Below are positions 58,101 through 64,000 of a stretch of DNA of 64,000 bases, piece by piece (the first letter of the stretch is position 1; each line of letters begins with the position of its first letter). The notes beneath the pieces are model-generated. The model was not told the origin of the DNA. It did no database searches and saw only the letters and a program-made list of their open reading frames with translations. Made by a program: the position numbers and the translations under genes. The DNA is from Ligula intestinalis (lineage: Eukaryota; Platyhelminthes; Cestoda; Diphyllobothriidea; Diphyllobothriidae). The DNA is taken from the NCBI GenBank assembly GCA_036362985.1, contig JAYGXS010000005.1:11261333-11325332 (forward strand), in the 5' to 3' direction.

Positions 58101-60478
58101 GCGGAGCGGCTGCTGCTGCTAATGCTGAATAAACCAAGTAAGAATGGCATCGCCTGCCCGAGTGATGCTGTTCACAAGGTTTGTACAATCTCTATAAAGC
58201 GAAATCCCTATTGCCACGAAGATCCGCGCATGCCGAACATTGTCCGGTCCGTCGGCTGTAAATTCTACACTTAACACGCGAGAGATGGATGAAAAGTAGG
58301 CAGTTGACCACGGTTATCCTTCAAGTACACTGACTTTGCCGTGAATTAAACAGTTCGTACTCTCTGCGACGACACCGCGAAAATAACTCAGGCCATCCGA
58401 AAAAACCAACTTCGGTGGTTTGGGCTGGATTCTTCTTGTTTGGTCTATCTGCTTAGTATTGCTACTTCGATCTAACGCTGATACGTCGAAGAGCAAAATT
58501 CAAAACTTGGCTTAACTTAGTTCGCCAGAACATTGAGGCAATTCCTTGACCTCCAGTATTCGGCAACCATAGCCAAAGTAGTTGTTTAAGTCCCGCAGAT
58601 GCGCTACCACCAACTCATACGTTTGGGGTAAAATTCACGCCCGACAATAGCCGTAGAAAGTTCAAGTGGTAAACGTAATGGTGGCATTGAGAGGCAGCCT
58701 ACTCGTAAACTAGCTAGGTGGTTAGCTCACAAGGTAAGCTTCAACCAAGGGTCTCAAAACACTCCCTTCGAAATCAATAGGTCTAACTAATTGAAATTGA
58801 TAAAATAATGATTCACTTCGACTTGACATCGGCCTTCCTTCTGGAATTCGCATAAATACACTGTGTAAGAGATGTGATAACCTCTATGACGAAGGCTAAA
58901 ACCTTCTTGAAGAATAACACATCATTCCACTGAACAGGCTCCGTCGAATAACATGTTCATCATGCTGTGTAGAGGCTTGCTGTCATAGAAGAAGACTAAG
59001 GTCAATGGACTCTCCGACATCACGACTAATCATAGGACCGATATGAAAGTTTAAGAACTTCGAATCTTTCAGGAACTACGAATGAGTATTTTGGTGCGGT
59101 GGGATGACGAAAATTTTCAAAGAAAATGCTACAAACCACGATAAAGGAAGGGGCAAAGCAGGAGGAGGAGAAGGAAAGAAACCTACCTTCAAATCAGTCA
59201 ATACCCAAGCAAATCCAAAGTTTTTGTGAATCTTCTCAACGATGCGAAGAAGGAATTCTAGAGTGGCAATGTCAGTAGGGAACCGATCGCGAAGGTCCTC
59301 GTATTGTACCTTGACAGCGACCCTCTCACCAGAGCGCGTGACTGCCCTATGAACCTGGGCAAGACTTGCCGCAGCAAAGGGTTCGTGATCGAACTCGATA
59401 AATAAATCCGATGGTTTACCACCAAAGTCCGCTATGAAAACTCGATCAACCTTCAAAGGCACAATAAGTTTTTTTAGTCGTATGAAGGGAGAGGAATTTT
59501 GTCACGCACGTCAGAAATTCAAATGCAAAAACCAGAGAGATGAATTAAGGCCAACTTATTATTAGATAGTCTATAATTTTTTTTCAGATCCCTCACTACT
59601 TAAGTAACTCAATACTTGTAAACGGCATTAAACATAAATACAAGGCTTACATCCGGGAACGTCTAACCTATAAATCCTTATTTAATAACGTTCAGCTGAG
59701 CTACAGATGACAGTAGCTGGGAAACTAAGTAGACTTCAGCAAAACAAAAAGTCACGAAGCGTCGACTATATGACACTCATGTAGGTGCTCGCTGCTACCC
59801 TCTGCTGACTAATAGCAAGTCAAACTGGTTAACATTTTAACTACATCACTTTCGGTCACGCCTCAACCGTAGGCTAGTCTGCAGAGAAAAATAGGATAGC
59901 ATGATACGATTGAATTAGTTTAGGTGAGGTACTCTGTGATTTATTTTTCAACACTTTGGGAACAAAAAGGGTAAGGCTTACTTCGTCCTTCGACCTTGCT
60001 ATTGCCCTGTCATGCAGAGCTTCAAGCGTCGTTATGTATTCCTTGGGAAGTACATGATTTAGTGAAGCCAAGCCTTGGCCCATCTTTATGTAAAGTCCTC
60101 CATTCTCGATGCAACCACGTAGAATCATATCCGCAGCCTTTTGATGACATTTCTGCATAATGTTCGCGTATTCAGGTGAACCCTATATGCTACAGCATTC
60201 GCGGATCGAATGAATTACCTCCGTAATATCCAAAAGCTGCCATTTGTACATTAGGGAAATGCGTACTCCAACTGATATTGACCTAAAAGTCTGGAAATTT
60301 GGCGGTGTCAAAGGTACCTCACGAAACGCATAAGAGAGCCAGGAACTTTACGTAAGAAGGCTTCAGAATAGTCCTCATGCTTGAGAAGCACTGGAGATGC
60401 CAACGTAGGCACTGATAACAGCAGGGCAAACAAAGTCCTTTTTCGGCTTTTGAAGCAGGAATAAAAAATCGACGACAT
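49113..60478 (-). CDS. ADCK5: ADCK5-like UbiB-family atypical kinase, nine exons
   Basis: Minus-strand exons join in frame: 60478-60318, 60282-60219, 60182-59982, 59450-59187, 56494-56309, 53709-53295, 52506-52329, 49530-49351 and 49260-49113. Every junction is GT/AG and the phases agree; the product is 598 residues, close to animal ADCK5 proteins. UbiB hallmarks appear in order: KMGQG (residues 108-112, the KxGQ motif), the alanine-rich loop AAAS (168-171), VAVK lysine 189, ExD in QELDFE (about 235-240), HADPHPGN (325-332) and DHG (390-392). The family is atypical protein kinase-like ATPases, mainly mitochondrial and linked to lipid or coenzyme Q biology; that function is inferred. Hydrophobic stretches occur near the N-terminus (LFALLLSVPTLASPVLL) and near the C-terminus (IFLWLTHILYLLGL). 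A six-glutamine run and a short tail end the protein. The start at MSSIF is tentative: an acceptor-like site lies about 30 bases upstream and the frame stays open. Confidence 0.88.
50170..50450 (-). mobile_element. 3' end of a CR1-like element in an ADCK5 intron
   Basis: The minus strand reads SKLNLCSEFFTQRPIKQWNNL and PQSVVQATSLQLSKGRLDKYM, the C-terminal end of a CR1-like protein, similar in type to 29872-30150. Only about 280 bases remain. Confidence 0.65.
51030..51235 (+). repeat. Possible solo LTR related to 13140-13345
   Basis: Shares CTGATGTACA.ACAGA, CAGTAAA.TT.TTCTCTGCTATCC and TCTTCCATTCC with 13270-13330, plus weaker similarity upstream (GACGCAAACGCAGACGACTTGC). It sits in an ADCK5-like intron. 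Borders are not defined. Confidence 0.35.
51355..51605. repeat. Inverted repeat around a 10-N gap
   Basis: Arms of about 105-110 bp (51355-51464 and 51496-51605) are imperfect reverse complements: GGCGTAAACGAAAGACAAGC against GCTTGTTTGTCTTTCGTTTACGCC, and CGGAGGGGCCAATCAACCGTTA against its complement. Between them are 10 N and a CCCCCTCTCCCCGTCCCC tract. The arms carry a CTGATGATGGACTC...GAAAGAGCTC wording. Confidence 0.7.
51465..51474. other. Assembly gap of 10 N at a hairpin centre
   Basis: Ten N exactly at the loop side of the inverted repeat 51355-51605, which suggests a hairpin or C-rich tract difficult to sequence or assemble. Confidence 0.95.
54220..55740 (-). mobile_element. RTE-like retrotransposon fragment in an ADCK5 intron
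   Basis: The minus strand reads SRTRLNQAGFCAGPGCADQI, FTLRRILEFRLSYHQPT and AVCVVDLTAASIPSI (55617-55440), then LDYADDIALLASSFGGLQSV with the YADD box (54900-54820), MSISSGKTKLFSRG, and a thumb/tail with IHVYRASIRSFL, ECWALRAEDQRRLEVFDHRC (54540-54400). The region between fingers and palm is shortened. Same general clade as the fragment at 57.9 kb. Confidence 0.75.
55733..56080. repeat. Fold-back with a tRNA-like core
   Basis: The outer arms at 55733-55800 and 56000-56078 are reverse complements: CTCGACAGAGTCCCTGAC and GCCGTAGAAGCTG, then AT.TTACCGGCAAAGA-type blocks. Inside lie two tRNA-like segments in opposite orientation (55788-55850 minus and 55867-55937 plus). The left arm merges into the RTE-like fragment at 54.2-55.7 kb. 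Confidence 0.6.
55867..55937 (+). pseudogene. tRNA-like sequence
   Basis: GTGGC at the start pairs with GCCAC at the end. The interior has GGCTCAATGGTTAGAAC (A-box-like), CTTTGACTCTGATCAAAG forming an anticodon-type stem-loop, and GGAGGTTCGGGTGG (B-box-like but altered). It is too irregular for a functional tRNA; it is a tRNA-derived repeat fragment. Confidence 0.45.
56901..56973 (-). pseudogene. tRNA-Lys(CTT)-like sequence
   Basis: A 73-nt unit on the minus strand. Its ends pair perfectly (GCTGTCC/GGACAGC), the anticodon loop reads CTCTTAA (CTT), and the T arm GTGGGTTCGAGCCCCAT is good. The D stem has lost two bases (ATTCAGTCGGCAGAGC) and the anticodon stem is mismatched. Probably a tRNA-Lys pseudogene or SINE head; it lies in an ADCK5-like intron. 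Confidence 0.55.
57860..58140 (+). mobile_element. RTE-like RT fragment in an ADCK5 intron
   Basis: The plus strand reads VRRVNKVVKPVGLSIHVGKAR, FPASVPDQKKTPLGISGR, matching the segment after YADD in the family at 54.8 kb (VLRITEIARSVCMSISSGKTK, DQEKAPRGITG). Only this palm-to-thumb portion is preserved. Confidence 0.6.
60183..60218 (-). other. 36-nt micro-intron in the ADCK5-like gene
   Basis: Between the exon ending ...LLDITE and the exon starting GSPEYAN there are only 36 bases. They begin GTAATT and end ATATAG on the minus strand. Removing them keeps the frame and restores the expected match to ADCK5. Very short introns are known in flatworms. Confidence 0.65.
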
Positions 60479-60539
60479 CGGTCTTTCGAATGTCTCGGAT
60501 GGTTGCCTGTCACACAAGAGTATTTTTTTAACAAGAGGG

Positions 60540-63500
60540 CGTCAAATGCAACAGCTGAAAAGCATCAACGCCATCCTCCAGAATACAGGACTTAAGAGGC
60601 GAAGCCTACAACCTTAACATGGACGCCAAAAATAAAATCGTACGCAACAGTTCCTTCCATCCGAGTGTCCAACTTGGAATAAGTGAGGATTAGAACTCAT
60701 TGGCGGTATTATCAACAAGATCTGTGGGTCCTCTTCTTAACGTCAACAGTCTCATCCTATATGCGTATTCGAGACATTATGAATACTCTTAGCAATTTTC
60801 ATAGGCCACAGCCCCGAAATCGCGCATGTTCAACCCATTGCAGTCCAACATCAGACCCACCGACAATTACAGTGGAGCCGATCACTCTTCTCTCAGTAAA
60901 TAATTATGTTTAGTGTCGTCCCTCGCCATTGTTACGGTGCTTTCAATTTCTAAGAAAACTAGGCAAGCAATTCGGCTGTCTTGAGTAGTGTCCCTGCAAA
61001 TAATCAGTGCAGACCCTGCACATACATGCTATTTCGGTGACGCAACTTCACGCTACTGCGGCTATTTCGTATCCCAGGAACTGGTCCAAGCGTGGTAACA
61101 TAAAGGCTGTTTTGTTAGGTTTTTTTCAAAATAAAGAAGCACTTATTTTATGCAATCCTATCGCGCAGAGTCGGGGAGAACTCGAGAAATTCTCGAGTGC
61201 ACCGTATAATTTGAAAAACAATAATTTTAAAGGGTTAATAAGTCTTATGCGCCGGGCTTTTAAGAGTCAAACGTAATGAGTCTACACTATCCCTAGTATA
61301 ATAACAAAGGAGATCGAGAGGAAGTGGTTCCCCTCGGTTTTTAGAGTTTAATTCCCATGCAATAGTGACCAGTTAGCAATCATATGACGGCATTAAAGTG
61401 CATTGTTATCATATTCGAAAAGCTATCATATCATATGCACACATCTTCAGGTACTCCAGTATTTTCTCGTGAATTTCATACGGCCGATACATACCAGCTT
61501 AAAACTTCAAATCAGAGGGGTAAATGTTCCACGAACAAATATCCTTTTATTTGTACGGTGCCGATGTGCCCCCGTTTATTTCCGCGGGGCGTGAAATAAA
61601 TTCCAACCATTTTAAGGCCTTCAGCTGGCAGTTAGCCTTCCCTTGCAGAAATTATTTGATTAATATCTAGGTCTAAATGGTGCAAGTAGCGTTTCGCAAA
61701 TAAAGGCCACACAAATTCCGCAAATCATGAATGGAGTTGTGTTCCACCAACTGTTGAATTCACTACCACTTTATTCGGAGACCACGAGCACTTTTGAACG
61801 TCCATTCGCGTGAAACACACGTTAAGTGATAGTATATCAAAACTGGTTGATTGTTAAATAATTATTTTCACTTCAGAAATGGAAAGTCTAAAGGACCATT
61901 TTGGTTGCGAGTACTGCAATACGAATTTGCAATGAAAAAAGTCAGGGTTTAAAAGCCAGATAATGGCAGCACACGATAAACGGATGAAGCCAATAGGTCA
62001 ACTGCACCCGTACTATGCAATAGGTCTTTAGCTGTCCTTTAACCTCTGCAGACACTGGACAGGATTGGCCGACAAATCAACCGTCGATTCCGACAATGCC
62101 TACCGTACGCTCCAAACAGGTTAGTGCACGGACTGTAACAAGCACGTGAATTAGTTTTGAGTGATAATATACTTGCGAAGCATCTCTCGCGTTCTCTCCT
62201 CCCTCAAACACCCGTTTCCGGTGTCAAGACACAGTCAAGGAAGCTGGAGGTGGGGTTGGATACAGGTGGCTGTTGCAGCCAAGGTCCTCAATACGTGTGC
62301 CACCGCGCCCTCTCTCAATGTTCGGCATTTTTTATCGGCGCGCAACGCGATTAACGCTTGCCTTACCCTGACCTGACCCCTGTGCTGTTCCAGTACACAT
62401 ATCAAGTGGTCCGCTTATGGGGCAGGGCAAGATTGGCAAGCACTTAAACATGCACTCGCATAGGATTCCAACGGGGCAAAGAAACAAATTGCATGGATTT
62501 GAAACAGTGGCTTGCGCAATTTAATACATTGGAAAGGCTGGCAAAAATAATTTCTTAAAAAATGGTAATTGCATAGGCAGTCTGCGGGAGGAAGGTAGGC
62601 GGTGGAGATCGTCAAATATCTTAAATACCACGTTGCCAGGATCGCGCAGCAGTGTGATGGTGTAAGATCCAACGTATACTTAAGTATCTACCAGGAAATA
62701 GGACGTGGTGTGGACCCAACGGTTGAGAAGAGGGTAGTTGGGCAAGTCATGTGGAAGTATCAGCATTTTGGAGGGAGTGCAACCGGATACTGGCCATCGA
62801 CACTAACATGCTCGGTCGATTTTAAAGACGAATATTTTACATATGTAACCTTCCTCCGTTCAGTTTAGTCCATAATGCATCTTCTCCAGAAACACCGAAA
62901 TGTGCTATACGCTGTCCATTAAATGAATATGCAGCATAAACGCGGTCGATTATATGACAAATGATTACAGATGTAATCAACCGCTCGAGCAAATATCTCG
63001 TAATAATTTTGTTGTGGTTGGGCTTACAGAACTAGCTCATTTTCTCATCGTTAGGCCCTTAACGCCATCTTTACGTATTTACGTGAAATATTTTCCATCA
63101 TATATGTATTACTGCCTGCGATAACTCATTCTTACACTGTTGGATGAAATAATACAGTGGAAAGTCACACCAAATTAACTACTGTGTTCGCATTTCAGCA
63201 TAGTAAAAACAAATCCACATAGATGTGTAGTTACATATTTTCTTTTTTTAGTCCCTGACTTGCTATGTAAATATAATTATCGCTAAAACGGTCTCCCAGG
63301 GGGGAAGAAGTGGGGAGGTGTTCGTGGACCACATTATATTTAAATAGACGTTTCAGAACCCTTGTCGCTTCCGTGGTCAGGTTATTGTAGGTGCTGCATC
63401 TGGTTGTTTTGAGTTTACCAGTTTTGACGTCTATCTCACATTATACCCGTGCTGGACGTGAGAATGTCAACCTGCCCCACCGTTGCTGACTACAGTTGGT

Positions 63501-64000
63501 TTCCCGGATTTTGGATGATGTCGACCTTGCGTGACTTCTGTCCCCTTTCGAGTTATCGTAGTTGTAGGCGCGTCAAAATGCTCTCTGGCCTCCTCCACAT
63601 CAATCTTCGCAATGAACACTCTTCTCTTTTTGCTTCAGATGTTCTGCGCTGCCAGAGCGTGTCGGGAGTGTGACATCCAACTGCCACTCCTATTTTCCCT
63701 AAGTGTATGCCCTCGGTTTTGCATGCCCGTTTGCAGTGCTGGCCTTGTTTGAGTTGATCCGAACCTTGTAGGAGTAGTTTGATATGCAACATTCACGTCT
63801 ATGACTCTGCTGATTGTGCTCGTGGAGGATCAAATTTCAAGCACTATTCCGGTAACTTCTCGGTAGCCCCACCTACCACCGTCGCCTTCTTAAAACAAAA
63901 GTCGTGTTTCAGCTGTTGCACATGACCATAGACAGCTGAAGGATCAAATAGAGTTATAACTTTATTTCTGGAAGGAAGAAATTGTTTGATATAAAACCAC
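60540..64000. other. Gene-free interval upstream of the ADCK5-like gene
   Basis: No recognisable coding exon on either strand. The promoter of the ADCK5-like gene should lie just above 60480, but no distinctive element is visible. At 63344-63385 the minus strand has CCTGACCACGGAAGCGAC followed by AAGGGTTCTGAAACGTC, a motif shared with other places in the window. Confidence 0.45.

Noticed and set aside
1..64000. CRISPR arrays, operons or bacterial regulatory sites
   Set aside because: No spaced direct repeats of that type; introns, tRNA type and retroelements show a eukaryotic genome.

Overview
This is eukaryotic DNA. It has split genes with GT/AG introns, long AT-rich spacers, three assembly gaps (13630-13729, 28337-28436, 51465-51474) and very heavy repeat content. 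The mobile-element mix (CR1-like and RTE-like non-LTR elements, Penelope-like elements with a GIY-YIG domain, CACTA-like and mariner relics) together with introns of 36-37 nt points to a flatworm. A cestode, perhaps of the diphyllobothriid type, is my best guess; this is inference from remembered family resemblance, not from a search.

Two host genes can be assembled exon by exon. A BTB/Kelch-type gene lies on the plus strand at 27088-32601: seven coding exons, all junctions in phase, 495 residues. An ADCK5-like UbiB-family atypical kinase gene lies on the minus strand at 60478-49113: nine coding exons, all junctions in phase, 598 residues. Both genes hold repeat copies in their large introns. 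One tRNA-Ser(AGA) with intact structure lies at 19637-19717 (minus).

The rest is mobile or repeated DNA. From 421 to 19133 there are two nearly identical copies of one CACTA-like DNA transposon in opposite orientation: left arm 421 to about 5778, right arm about 13730 to 19133. Each carries a transposase gene, a second gene and an embedded CR1-like fragment. Between the arms are a CR1-like element (6.1-9.1 kb, minus), a second non-LTR element (10.0-12.0 kb, minus) and an LTR-retrotransposon-like relic (12.2-13.5 kb). From 19 to 26.6 kb come the tRNA-Ser-headed repeat, further RT relics, a 0.75-kb fold-back element and a mariner remnant. After the Kelch gene, 32.6-36.6 kb is gene-free with diverged repeats. 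From 36.5 to 48.4 kb there are RTE-like, L2/CR1-like and two Penelope-like insertions and a second tRNA-Ser-headed repeat. The interval 49.1-60.5 kb is the ADCK5-like gene with its repeat-filled introns. From 60.5 kb to the end I see no gene.

The most unusual signals are the large CACTA inverted pair, a tRNA-Ser-headed repeat family that keeps one architecture at two loci, a fold-back derivative of a repeat also present as a single copy, and a recurring CTGA...GAAAC(G)TC motif at or near Penelope-type ends that resembles part of a hammerhead ribozyme core.
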